Part shown: piece by piece, positions 51,654-61,040 of the stretch
Position numbering within the stretch: the stretch's first letter is position 1
Layout: every line of letters begins with the position of its first letter
NCBI GenBank assembly: GCA_030323885.1
Contig: CM059199.1
Location: 3,183,923-3,247,922, forward strand
From: Branchipolynoe longqiensis
Taxonomy: Eukaryota > Annelida > Polychaeta > Phyllodocida > Polynoidae
Length of the DNA: 64,000 nucleotides
Direction of reading: 5' to 3'
The notes under the pieces: generated by a model
What the model was told of the DNA's origin: nothing
The model's database searches: none
The model's input: the letters and a program-made list of their open reading frames with translations, nothing else
Translations under genes and position numbers: made by a program

Positions 51654-52285
51654 ACCAGACTGGACAGCCGAATGACTTTAGCATCCGTCTCCCATTTTGG
51701 TAGATTGTGGGATTCACACCCTGGTCGAGTCCATCCAACGACTTAAAAATTGATACTTGTCGCTTCCTAGCCAGGGGCTCGGCATTATTAGGATAGGGCA
51801 AGGACTGGTTGGCTCAGTGTCACCATAATATGACTGAGTGGGATATCAGGTCATGGTGCTGGTGCTCTGATCACCCAGTGGGGCAGCCATGAGTGTGCAC
51901 TGCCACAACTGGTGTTCTCTGTGGCGGAATGGTTAGAGTGTCTGACTTTTTTCTAGGTCGGACTCCTAATCTGAAGGTCGGTGGTTCAATTCCCCATGCC
52001 CCCCAGCTCTGCCAATTTGGATTTCCACCGCTGTGTATAACTTACAGTGTCATCACAGGCCAGTTGCTCTCATACCATGTCTATGTGGTGTGGGAGGGTA
52101 AAAATCCCTTGGGTGGGTAAAAGTGTAGACTCGGGCTTTCTATCGACAAACTGTCTAATGGTGAAAACAAGTCTAGTCAGACTTATCCATAATAAACAGT
52201 ATAAATCTTCAAGAAAAAGAAAAAAAAGTCAATACCTACCCTGATATGACCTTAGATGTTGCTGGGATGTAAAACTCAAACAACT
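51654..52285 (+). mobile_element. SINE-A split by SINE-C
   Basis: 5' part 51654-51909: tggacagccgaatgacttta, gcatccgtctcccattttgg, body to gagtgtgcactgccacaa. 3' part 52227-52285: gtcaatacctaccctgatat, gaccttagatgttgctggga, tgtaaaactcaaacaac. The joined halves make a complete SINE-A. Confidence 0.85.
51910..52226 (+). mobile_element. SINE-C inside SINE-A
   Basis: ggtgttctctgtggcggaat, box B ggttcaattcc, ggtaaaaatcccttgggtgg, 3' end cagtataaatcttcaagaaa with an A-rich tail. Confidence 0.9.
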
Positions 52286-52552
52286 GTATTCAGACTGTTC
52301 CAGATTGATGTGCATTTTAGTTTTACAGATCGTTGATTCAACAAATATTCACAACTGTTGGTGTCAGGAGGCCGAGACCTGGGTCTCCCGACGATCATTC
52401 TGAAGACGGTGTGCACCCACGGTCATTTATTACTCAAGTCTGTCCAACTTCATTAGGATAGATCAGCGCAGCGGGGAAAAAATATCAAATACTGCTTGGA
52501 ATTCAGATGAGCGCATGACGCGGTAACCCCGTGGTTCTGAAGTTTCAGTTAC
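52286..52552. other. Unassigned stretch
   Basis: Unique. ggaggccgagacctgggtct near 52370 has no partner in the window. Confidence 0.3.
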
Positions 52553-52701
52553 AGTAAAACCTCTCTAACCGACCATCTCCACAGATCGACCACTCCCCCA
52601 TATCGATCACTTTATTTGGGTCCCAAACGATCACCCATACAATACCATTGTAACGATAACAAAAAGCTCCCTAAACCAACCACCTCCCTAAATGGACCAC
52701 A

Positions 52702-52888
52702 CCAGCTTAATAGCTGTCCAGCGACGAAAACAACCACCCTCAAAGGAGATTAATCGGTATGGGCAGAAGAAATACTGTATCCATAAATAAATAAATACAT
52801 AAATAAATAAATAAATGAATAAATGAATAAATGAATGAATGAATAAATAAATAAATAGATAAATAAATAAATAAATAAATAAATAAAT
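52702..52888 (+). repeat. Short fragment with AAAT-repeat tail
   Basis: About 75 bases of unknown sequence (accagcttaatagctgtcca ... atactgtatccata) followed by AAAT repeats of about 105 bases. Looks like a retroposed 3' end or a microsatellite that grew from one. Confidence 0.5.
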
Positions 52889-52909
52889 TTAAAGTTGGTC
52901 TTATGTTGT

Positions 52910-53140
52910 TGTTTTTTGGGGGGGGTTGTTTAAGCAGGGAAATTTCAATCGTGGACGAGTTGTCTTTCTCATTCCACTGCTCCTTGCCATATCCTAATAA
53001 TGCCAACCGCCTGGCTAGGAAACAACAAGTGTTAATTTTTAAGTCATTGGTTTGACTCGACCAGGGTTTGAAACCACGATCCCATGCTCTACCAACACCA
53101 GAGACGGACGCTCTAACTCAATTGGTCATCCCGTTGGTCG
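52910..53140 (-). mobile_element. SINE-B inside P1
   Basis: gttgtttaagcagggaaatt, tccttgccatatcctaataa, tgactcgaccagggtttgaa and ccagagacggacgctctaac, ending ggtcatcccgt. Confidence 0.85.
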
Positions 53141-53160
53141 ATTTAGAGAAGTTTTACCAT

Positions 53161-53310
53161 ATAGCAGTGAGGGTGATGATGAAACATGTGGTGTAGGCAA
53201 CGACAGGGTGAGGAGGCATATGTTGGTTCTGAGTACTTTAGTCAACAAACATCTAGTTGTGTCTCAGCAAGTAGATAATTTTAAGAATTGTTTAGAGTTT
53301 GATAAAAGTA
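53161..53310. other. Unassigned spacer
   Basis: Nothing recognised. Confidence 0.3.
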
Positions 53311-54092
53311 AGTTGCATAGTCCGATGGTTTTGGCTTTCTCTCATTTTACTGAGATAAATGTATTTAATTGATTGTTATTATCTACATTACTTTAGTGTA
53401 TGCAGGTATTGCAGGTATAGCAATACCTCAGGGAGTTTGACGCCCCTGCCCTGCAGAGTTGTAAACCACTGCCTTGTGGTACAGGTTCTTGACAGAACCG
53501 AAGGCTAAGGGAGCAAACCCTAAACAGAAAACCATGTCACTGTGGCAGCATTAAGGGTGGTTGATGTATGGAACTCGCAACATCTCCCGACCAGCCACTG
53601 CAGGGACAAATAGTTTTGCGCCTGTCTTGACATGTTCTTGCCGGTGTGAAACCTCTATTTGCTCCCCGAGAGAGTGCCGCTGGTAACTTGCAAAAGCCAG
53701 CAGCACTTCACCACTTTTTGCAGGCAGCTTTCATGAAATGTACAACCGCACAATGGAGAGCGGCAGTCAAGTAATGAAAGCAGTCTTTGTCGCATCGCGA
53801 CCGACAGCATGATGATGATGACTTTAGTTTGAAGTAATTTTTAATTTAAATGGGTAATGTTTGAGATATTTTTTTAAGTGGAAACATGTCAAATTAGTTT
53901 TGGCAAGCACAGCAAAACTCTGACACCATAGGATTCTGCAGTAACATGTTCTATTCAATTGGATCAGTGTGCCCTTCTATTTGGCAATAAATACTTTATA
54001 AGTGCATTAATGTTTAAGTTAGATATGTTGAGTTAAATCTATATAATTATTTTGGTATTGAAAATTTGATACTTCATCGGACTATGCAGCTT
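53311..54092 (-). mobile_element. T MITE copy 10, split by a LINE-derived insertion
   Basis: Left end agttgcatagtccgatgg (53311) and right end catcggactatgcagct (54092, TTAA next). The body is continuous across the 53398-53820 insertion when one target copy is removed. Confidence 0.85.
53398..53820 (+). mobile_element. Chimeric retroposed insert ending in a LINE 3' tail
   Basis: The last 75 bases (atggagagcggcagtcaagt to the ATG repeats) match the LINE end at 5531-5600 in sequence. The first ~345 bases are unrelated to that LINE and not recognised. The whole insert is flanked by actttagt at 53390-53397 and 53821-53828. Confidence 0.8.
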
Positions 54093-54154
54093 TAACAGAA
54101 AGAAGGATAGCGGCCTAGATTGGGATATTGTTGTTGCTTCAACAGGCACGTATT

Positions 54155-54630
54155 ATATTAGTCTGCACTGACCTCTCAGGCAAGTAGCCACGTAAACAGG
54201 TAGGTAGTGTGGTGATAACAGGGATCATAGGTGATGTAATGGCTAGCACACTGGTCTGGAATGCAAAGTTGTTTGTTTGTTTGTTTGTTTGTTGTTGTTT
54301 TACGTCCTAGCAACATCTAAGGTCATATCAGGACGGGAATGCAAAGAGATGTGGTTTCTAGTCCCGCTCTAGGCATAATATTTCCCATTTTCATCACCAC
54401 CCCCCTTGACACTGGTTGCTGTGACCATGATCCTGTAGGGGCTATGCGCTGTATGGTTGTTGAACCTACCCTGTGTATGTAGATATGTAAGTGTATTGAG
54501 TGCATGTATATATTTCTAAGCATTAAAAGACCATTTTAAGAGACTTACCATTCCAGGGGGACGTGTGTAGTACTAGTAGTCTACACTGACCTCTCAGGCA
54601 AGGAGCCACATAGACAGGATTTGTCAGTTT
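54155..54630 (+). mobile_element. SINE-D, more than one unit, with SINE-A tail insertion
   Basis: tagtctgcactgacctctca, tRNA-like module ataggtgatgtaatggctag (54227) continuing after the insert at agagatgtggtttctagtcc, then cccattttcatcacc and end aagagacttaccattccag. A new unit start, gtctacactgacctctcagg, follows at about 54578. Confidence 0.8.
54269..54337 (-). mobile_element. SINE-A 3' end only, with target duplication
   Basis: TTTG repeats then gttgttgttttacgtcctag, caacatctaaggtcatatca, ggacggg. aatgcaaag is duplicated at 54260-54268 and 54338-54346, inside the tRNA-like module of SINE-D. Confidence 0.95.
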
Positions 54631-54664
54631 TTACACCTGAACCCTTCACACACATATGTGTGTG

Positions 54665-54725
<61 letters not shown>

Positions 54726-54730
54726 GTACA
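54631..54730. repeat. TA microsatellite
   Basis: TATATATA from 54662 to 54728. Confidence 0.9.
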
Positions 54731-54984
54731 TGAGCCTGTCTCAAAAGGTGATAACTCTTCTTTTTCCCCCCATTGTAACGATTGACACAAAACAGCACAG
54801 AAATGGTTACACTGAAAACACAAGGACATTTGCTTCAAATCAATATGTATACTATTGGGATGATGAAACACCATTTAAAAACCAAATCAGTTCATCCTGA
54901 GCAAATGCATAAGCAGATAGTATGTTCATCGTTACAATGGACAAAGTTGTCCCATATTGCTTAGCACCTTTTGAGACAGTCTCA
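54731..54984. mobile_element. Mariner-like MITE
   Basis: tgagcctgtctcaaaagg at the left and ccttttgagacagtctca at the right are inverted; ccattgtaacgat and atcgttacaatgg extend the arms inward. It lies between two TA microsatellites. GTCTCAAAAG-type ends resemble mariner; this is inference. Confidence 0.65.
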
Positions 54985-55115
54985 AACATATATGTATCTA
55001 TATGTATATATATGTATATATATATGTGTATATATATGTATATATATGTATATATATGTATATATATGTATATATATGTATATATGTATATATATGTATA
55101 TATGTATCTATAGAG
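54985..55115. repeat. ATATATGT microsatellite
   Basis: Continuous tatatatgtatatatatgt repeats. Confidence 0.9.
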
Positions 55116-55403
55116 ACCCATGCAGGTTAGTTTTAAAGATGACCACCACTCAGCCTGGGAACACTGCGTGTGTAACGGTGTATTGAACCGGGTCAAAGCT
55201 AAACAGAGATCTATAATGCACCATCAATAATGACGCCATTCATAGCGGGAACCCATCTCCCGGGTCTTACAGTCACAAAGCATCCCACCACTAGGGGCGC
55301 GGGGTACTAAGACGCTGCCCACCGTTGTCACAGAAATAAAAAAATGTGAGCTCATTACATCCGGTAATACTAACTTAGCTTTCTTAAAGCGGAGTATATT
55401 TAA
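55116..55403. other. Unassigned stretch
   Basis: Mixed DNA, no gene or repeat recognised. Confidence 0.3.
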
Positions 55404-55627
55404 AGCTGCATAGTCTGATAAAGCATCAATCTGAAAAACCAAAGTACCCACTAAAACCAAAAGGGCCTTGATTTGATTCTACATATATAACTTAGATATG
55501 GATGCACTTATTAAACTAAGCGTTTGTTGTCACATTGAGTCAATTTAATAGAACCTGTTACTGCATAAGCCTATGGTCTCTGAGCTTTGGCGTGCTTCGT
55601 AAAAATTAAGTTAAAAAAAATTAATTT
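55404..55627 (+). mobile_element. T MITE copy 11, left part
   Basis: agctgcatagtctgataaa with TTAA before it (55400-55403), body to gcttcgtaaaaattaag. Missing its right part; the 50-bp tandem array follows. Confidence 0.75.
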
Positions 55628-55654
55628 GTCACTTTCATCAGACTGTTTAGCCTC

Positions 55655-56745
55655 AGTGTAAATGGACAGCTCGGAGGGACTGGCGTCTAAACTGTGTAGT
55701 ACACAATGGAAATGGACAACTTGGAGGGACTGGCATCTAAACTGTGTAGTACACAGTGGAAATGGACAACTCGGAGGGACTGGCATCTAAACTGTGTAGT
55801 ACACAGTGGAAATGGACAACTCGGAGGGACTGGCGTCTAAACTGTGTAGTACACAATGGAAATGGACAACTTGGAGGGACTGGCATCTAAACTGTGTAGT
55901 ACACAGTGGAAATGGACAACTCGGAGGGACTGGCATCTAAACTGTGTAGTACACAGTGGAAATGGACAACTCAGAGGGACTGGTGCCTAAACTGTGTAGT
56001 ACACAGTGGAAATGGACAGCTCGGAGGGACTGGCGCCTAAACTGTGTAGTACACAATGGAAATGGACAACTCGGAGGGACTGGCATCTAAACTGTGTAGT
56101 ACACAGTGGAAATGGACAACTCGGAGGGACTGGCATCTAAACTGTGTAGTACACAGTGGAAATGGACAACTCGGAGGGACTGGCATCTAAACTGTGTAGT
56201 ACACAGTGGAAATGGACAACTCGGATGGACTGGCGTCTAAACTGTGTAGTACACAGTGGAAATGGACAACTCGGAGGGACTGGCGTCTAACCTGTGTAGC
56301 TTCAGTGGAAATGGACAACTCGGAAGGACTGGCACCTAAACTGTGTAGTACACAGTGGAAATGGACAACTCGGAGGGACTGTCACCTAAACTGTGTAGTA
56401 CACAGTGGAAATGGACAGCTCGGAGGGACTGGTGCCTAAACTGGGTAGTACACAGTGGAAACGGACAGCTCAGGGGGACTGGTGCCTAAACTGTGTAGTA
56501 CACAATGGAAATGGACAACTCGGAGGGACTGGCACCTAAACTGTGTAGTACACAGTGGAAATGGACAGCTCGGGGGGACTGGTGTCTAAACTGTGTAGTA
56601 CACAGTGGAAATGGACAGCTCGGAGGGACTGACGCCTAAACTGTGTAGTACACAGTGGAAATGGACAACTCGGAGGGACTGGTGCCTAAACTGTGTAGCC
56701 TCAGTGGAAATGGACAACTCGGAGGGACTGGCGTCTAAACTCAGA
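55655..56745. repeat. 50-bp tandem repeat, about 22 units
   Basis: Unit actgtgtagtacacagtgga, aatggacaactcggaggga, ctggcatctaa. Units differ at a few recurring positions (acaatgg/acagtgg; cttggag/ctcggag; gcatct/gcgtct/gtgcct). Two units are shortened at gtagcttcagtgg or gtagcctcagtgg. The period is not a multiple of three, so no long protein repeat can be encoded. Confidence 0.95.
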
Positions 56746-56960
56746 CTCCATTACAACCACCCGGCCACATTAACCCAAGTCAGATTGATCTCGGCTTCAG
56801 CGACTGGTGGCTCTGTTCGCTGATGGAGTTATTTACGGGGAAAACAGTTGTGGAATTGCAGGTGTCCACCGGAAGGCTTGGGTTGTGGGCGGATTTAGGT
56901 TTTGGCCGGCCACTTTGGGCTATAGGCAATGTGTGGGATGGATGACTAGGAGGCTGCTTT
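56746..56960. other. Unassigned spacer
   Basis: Unique; gtttaggttttggccggcca near 56895 has no partner. Confidence 0.3.
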
Positions 56961-56961
56961 C

Positions 56962-57032
<71 letters not shown>
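56961..57032. repeat. TA microsatellite
   Basis: About 68 bases of uninterrupted TA. Confidence 0.95.
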
Positions 57033-57036
<4 letters not shown>

Positions 57037-57038
<2 letters not shown>

Positions 57039-57370
57039 GTATAACCCCGTTAAACCAAGCTCGGTTAAACCAAACGATCAGTTGATCCAAACTTTTTACG
57101 GCGGCCCGGCAAAATACTACCATTTATCATATAAAAAAGTTGGTTAAACCAAAGTCGGTTAATCCAAATTATCTGTTAATCCAAACAAATTTTTCGAACC
57201 CCAGACCACTCTGGTATGGTTAAACCAAACGTTCCTGTGGTTATGAGGTAATCTGAGACCCCGCTGATATATTTATATGATAAATGGTAGTATTTTGCCA
57301 GGCTGCCGAAAAAAGTTTGGACTAACTGATCATTTCATTTAGCTGAACTTGATTTAATGGGGTTATACTG
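57037..57370. mobile_element. P2 pogo-type MITE, copy a
   Basis: cagtataaccccgttaaac at the left and ggggttatactg at the right are inverted, with TA next at 57371. Repeated words gttaaaccaaa and ttaatccaaa alternate, and aatactaccatttatcatat pairs with atatgataaatggtagtatt. No transposase. Confidence 0.75.
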
Positions 57371-57589
57371 TACATACATAAAAAAACAATATAGGGTATT
57401 CACGTGACGTCATCAACCGGATGCGCGGCCATTGTGGCGATATCAAACAGTAAACAACCCATGGAGTTTGCCTGTAAGCGCAGTGCAAAACGTATATTTC
57501 ATTCAAAATTAATAGAAATCCAGAACCCTAACCGTATAAATTAATATAATCTATTCGGTGTTAGGGGTAGGGGTGAGGTGGTATTTTCA
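57371..57589. other. Motif-rich stretch and a single 206-bp-unit fragment
   Basis: CACGTGACGTCATC (57401-57414) combines an E-box and a full CRE; gcggccattgtgg follows (57425-57437), YY1-like. From 57461 to 57550 ggagtttgcctgtaagcgca, gtgcaaaacg and cagaaccctaaccgta match one unit of the tandem at 45590-46545. Confidence 0.45.
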
Positions 57590-57903
57590 AGCTACATAGT
57601 CATATGAAGCATCACATTTTATTAACCAAAACAATTATTTAGATTTGATTTTTGACCATGTGTTGCCACACAGAAGGGAATACTGAGTCAATTTAATAGA
57701 ACCTGTTACTGCAGAAGCCTATGGTGTCAGAGTCTTGGCAAGGTTGCCAAAACTAATTTGACATTTTTATGCTCCGAATATCTCAAAAGTTAGCCATTTG
57801 AAATAAGTTACTTCAACGTAAAGTAAGGTAGATTATACCAATCAATTTAATATTGTTATCTCAGAAAAATGACGGAAACTCAAAACCATCGGACTATGCA
57901 ACT
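57590..57903 (+). mobile_element. T MITE, copy 12
   Basis: agctacatagtcatatgaag to accatcggactatgcaact with TTAA next. Shortened by about 35 bases in the left half. Confidence 0.85.
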
Positions 57904-58030
57904 TTAACTGAGCAAGTGTTTTGTGCGGGTCGAGGGGGTGGGGGTGGGGGGGGGGGTCTAGTGTTGCTAGTAGAGCTGGGGGGGGGGGGGGGATGTGATG
58001 GTACTTTAAGTAAACAACTATGGGTTGCTG
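57904..58030. repeat. G-run spacer
   Basis: gggggtgggggtgggggggg (57935-57955) and a second G run (57976-57992). Confidence 0.7.
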
Positions 58031-58036
58031 TGTGGG

Positions 58037-58050
58037 GCGCCCCCTGGTGG
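58037..58050 (-). promoter_or_regulatory. CTCF consensus motif
   Basis: GCGCCCCCTGGTGG reads in reverse CCACCAGGGGGCGC, which fits CCASYAGRKGGCRS at every position. It is in non-repetitive DNA between T copy 12 and a direct repeat. Binding is untested. Confidence 0.45.
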
Positions 58051-58179
58051 TTGAGGTAATGGATTCGGGGGTCAAGGTCATAATGGACGACGGGTTGCTT
58101 TGGATCCAGAAGGGCAGGGGATGAGGTCCCACCACGCCCATTGATGTAGAAGCCCCATTCCTGGAGAGAAGGAAAGAAA

Positions 58180-58595
58180 CACAGTATTAACCAATCAGGG
58201 TCACTCCAGGGTGGAGCGGTGTCTGTGGCTAGTGTTAGCGTGTGCTTTGGCTGAAGGGGTGTGGAGATGCCATTAGTGTAGTATAGGTCCTGTGCGATAC
58301 CCAGGGATGAAAGTGGTCTCCGAAAAAAAATGCGGAAACTTGGCTGAGATGTTGCGGCCATTGGTAAATTTGAATGAAATCGCAGATTTCCCCCCCCCCC
58401 CCCCCCCCCATAGCATTAGTGATGTCAGGGAATTTCGGGAAAATGCTGGAAGTCAGGTTTCAACAGTCCTTGTTGTGACTATATTATGACCCATACCTAT
58501 CACAGTATTAACCAATCAGGGTCACTCCAGGGTGGAGCGGTTTCATCTGTGGTTAGCGTTAGCGTTAGCGTGCGCTTTGGCACAAGGGGTATGGC
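58180..58595 (+). repeat. Direct repeat flanking an R5 copy
   Basis: cacagtattaaccaatcagg, gtcactccagggtggagcgg and ttagcg-tgcgctttgg occur at 58180-58260 and 58501-58595. Between them 58300-58500 is R5 (gggatgaaagtggtctcc ... gtcaggtttcaacagtcctt ... tatgacccatac). Resembles a segmental duplication around, or terminal repeats of, an element. Confidence 0.6.
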
Positions 58596-58602
58596 TCATG
58601 AA

Positions 58603-58757
58603 ATTCTGTTTGGATTAACCGATAATTTGGATTAAACGACTTTGGTTTAACCACCATTTTTTATATGATAAATGGTAGTATTTTGCCGAACGCCGAACAA
58701 AGTTTGGATTAACCGATCGTTTGGTTTAACCGAGCTTGGTTTAATGGGGTTGTACTG
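58603..58757. mobile_element. P2 MITE, copy b (left-truncated)
   Basis: tgtttggattaaccgataat, aaatggtagtattttgccga and right end ggttgtactg with TA next. It abuts a T right end. Confidence 0.7.
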
Positions 58758-58759
58758 TA

Positions 58760-58812
58760 ATATGTTTATCTAAAAAAATGACAGAAATTCAAAACCATCA
58801 GATTGTGCAAGT
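58760..58812 (+). mobile_element. T MITE copy 13, right end only
   Basis: aatatgtttatctaaaaaaa, caaaaccatcagattgtgca and agt with TTTAAA next. Confidence 0.7.
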
Positions 58813-58837
58813 TTAAACTTTGATACGCAACTGAACT

Positions 58838-59055
58838 GGAGGGCTGAGTGAGTTGGCCATCCGCTTCCCGTGTGGTGGCAGGATTTGAACCCATTTGGTT
58901 CAAATCCTGGCCGAGTTAAAGATCAATTAAGCCATCGCTTAAAAATGTATATTTGTCGCTACCTAGCCGAGTGCTCAGCAATACTATGATATGACAAGGA
59001 GCATTGAAATGAGGAATACAAGCGGTCTGCGATTGGAATTTACCTGCCTTAACCA
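58838..59055 (+). mobile_element. SINE-B
   Basis: Head ggctgagtgagttggccatc, cgcttcccgtgtggtgg, box-B-like ggttcaaatcctgg, then gacaaggagcattgaaatga, gattggaatttacctgcctt. Confidence 0.75.
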
Positions 59056-59282
59056 GACGGGATGGCCGAATAAGTTAGAGCGTCCATCTCCAGTGTTGGT
59101 AGATCATGGGATCGTAGGTTTGAATCCTGGTCGAGTCAAACCAATGACTTAAAAATTGATACTTGTTGCTTCCTAGCCAAGCACTCAGCATTATTAGGAT
59201 CGGGCAAGGAGCATTGGAATGAGGAAGACCAGTTGTCCGTGATTGAAATTTCCCTTGCTTATACAACTAATGTACCCCCCAA
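59056..59282 (+). mobile_element. SINE-B, full length
   Basis: cgggatggccgaataagtta, gagcgtccatctccagtg, box-B-like gtttgaatcctgg, gagtcaaaccaatgactt, gggcaaggagcattggaatg and 3' end caactaatgtaccccccaaa. It directly follows the previous SINE-B, head to tail. Confidence 0.9.
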
Positions 59283-59570
59283 AATAATCAATCCATCGAT
59301 TATTTTAAAAAAGTGAAAGAAAGTAGCAATAAGATGGTTTATTTTACTCGTCGTTTGGCTATATTGTTTTGGGACTTGAACCCCCACTTCCCGTTTGGCA
59401 GTTTGGGTGCTTCAAACTGTGGGTTCAAAACCCGGCTGAGTCAATATAATGACTTACAATTTACATACGCTCTTGTGTCAGAATATAGCCTTCCACTTGG
59501 AATTACTAGTACAAGTCTAGGAGCAGTCGAAGGAAGAAGATCAATTTTCTGCCATTTAAATTAAAGCTGC
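59283..59570 (+). repeat. Possible decayed SINE head and spacer
   Basis: gtgggttcaaaacccggctg, agtcaatataatgactta (59420-59452) resembles the box B and linker of SINE-A/B. The rest is unassigned. Confidence 0.35.
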
Positions 59571-59574
59571 CTAG

Positions 59575-59752
59575 TCCGATGAAATATCAAATTTTCAAAA
59601 CCAAACCAATTATCTAGATTTAATTTTACATTTCTAACTTAGATGCTGATGCGCTTATTAAGCATTTGTTTCTGCATAGAAGGCAATACTGAGTCAATTT
59701 AACAGAACCTGTTACTGCAGAAGTCTATGGTGCCAGAGTTTTGGCAAACTTT
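59575..59752 (+). mobile_element. T MITE copy 14, left part
   Basis: TTAA then agctgcctagtccgatg, body to gccagagttttggcaaac. Confidence 0.8.
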
Positions 59753-59784
59753 ACGGTTGTATCAGGATGGAAATTGGATATGTA

Positions 59785-60088
59785 CGGTTGATTGGTTAGT
59801 TGTCTTGGCAACATCTACTACGGTCATATCGGGACAGGTACTGAGTTGTGACTGCGCACTCATCGCGACTTCATAGTGCTGCCCCACTGGAAAATCAGAC
59901 CTCCAGCACCGGATCCCGATATCGCACCCAGTCACATTATCCTGACACTGAGCAAACCTATCCTATTAATAATAATGTTAAAGCGCGATGCGAAAAAGGG
60001 ACAAGTATACATTGTGTAGGAAGTCATTGGTTTGACTTGACCAGGAATCAAACTCGCTCTGCCGATTTGGGTACCGCGTCCGGTGGAT
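59785..60088 (-). mobile_element. SINE-A
   Basis: ttggttagttgtcttggcaa, body cttcatagtgctgccccact, head with gacttgaccaggaatcaaac and gatttgggtaccgcgtccgg. Confidence 0.8.
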
Positions 60089-60124
60089 AGGGATGGCGGT
60101 TAAAACTGGGTACAATTGTTGGAT

Positions 60125-60205
60125 TCAGACCCCGTCCTGATATGACCTTAGATGTTTTTAGGACGTAAAGCAACAAATAAACAAACAAACAAAAACAACC
60201 AAATT
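60125..60205 (+). mobile_element. SINE-A 3' end only
   Basis: ccccgtcctgatatgacctt, agatgtttttaggacgtaaa and AAAC repeats. No clear target duplication was found. Confidence 0.7.
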
Positions 60206-60296
60206 TGAGGTTATCCTCGGAATGAGCAGCTCTAAGCTTTAACCTTTAATCCTTAACCTTTAATCTTGAACCTTTAAGCATTAATCTTTAAGCTTA
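60206..60296. repeat. CCTTTAA/CTTAACC short repeats
   Basis: ttaacctttaatccttaacc and related words. Confidence 0.6.
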
Positions 60297-60621
60297 AAGG
60301 CCCAGTCACACCTCACCGGATTGAGCAACGGAGAGAATTGTCTAGTCCAGTGGCGATACGTATCAAAATGTATTAAAATGTGTCAAAATGTTGTGCTATT
60401 GGGTAAATGGCCACTAGACGAACGGACAGGAAACGGACAGGAAACGGACATGAACGGATAGCCAACGGACGAAATAAAATCAAACCGGACAAGAACTGTA
60501 GACATCAGTCCGGCGGCATCCGTTACTAGTTTTGTCCATGTTCAAAACTTGTATGGACACAAACCGGACGTTGTTCATTTTCTGTCCGTTTCCCCCAATC
60601 TGGTGAGGTGTGACAGGGCTT
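60297..60621. mobile_element. K hairpin MITE, copy 2
   Basis: aaggcccagtcacacctcac and the inverted right end aggtgtgacagggctt lie between TTA (60294-60296 and 60622-60624). Interior repeats gaaacggaca and aacggac. Different interior from K1. Confidence 0.75.
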
Positions 60622-61040
60622 TTACATTTTAAACATTAAGCGTCATGCTTAAGTTTAAGCTTGAAGCCTGAAGCTTTAATCGTTGTTCCTTCGACGGCAC
60701 CTGAATCATCAGTGATGACGTCACCATCGCCAGTAGCCTATATGTGGCCCTTCAGCTAGCACCCCGCCCCCCCCCCCCCCCCCCCCCCTGTCCACCCTGT
60801 ACGGGCTCCAGTAATAATGACCAATCAGCGTTGAAATCAACACGAGTTCTGTCCGCCTGATATGGATCATATTCCGGGGCAGACTTTCTTAGCTCAGCTC
60901 GTAATGATGGATCACGAACATCGCACCCCCACCCCTTAAAGTCAACCCAACCATACCCCCCCCCACACACTGACACACACCGATACTAATTATCGATATC
61001 TCATATTTCCTTTTCTATTTTTCTCGTGTAATTGCCCCGG
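60622..61040. other. Unassigned stretch with C runs
   Basis: TGACGTCA (60716-60723) is a full CRE palindrome. C run at 60766-60788. A 74-codon minus frame is Gly-rich at its end only. Confidence 0.4.

Larger units (their letters stand above)
52553..53160 (+). mobile_element. P1 MITE, copy e, with two insertions
   Basis: Left arm cagtaaaacctctctaacc to cctaaatggaccac (52701); right arm tggtcgatttagagaagttt to 53158. Between them are an A-tailed fragment ending in AAAT repeats (52702-52888) and a SINE-B. Confidence 0.8.

Noticed and set aside
56206..56439. Repeated-peptide protein (EMDNSxGLxxKLCSTQWKW)
   Set aside because: The DNA period is 50, so the frame shifts at every unit and the apparent repeat is broken. 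Not a coding repeat.
55655..56745. CRISPR-like regular array
   Set aside because: Units are contiguous without unique spacers, and the genome is animal. It is a plain tandem repeat.
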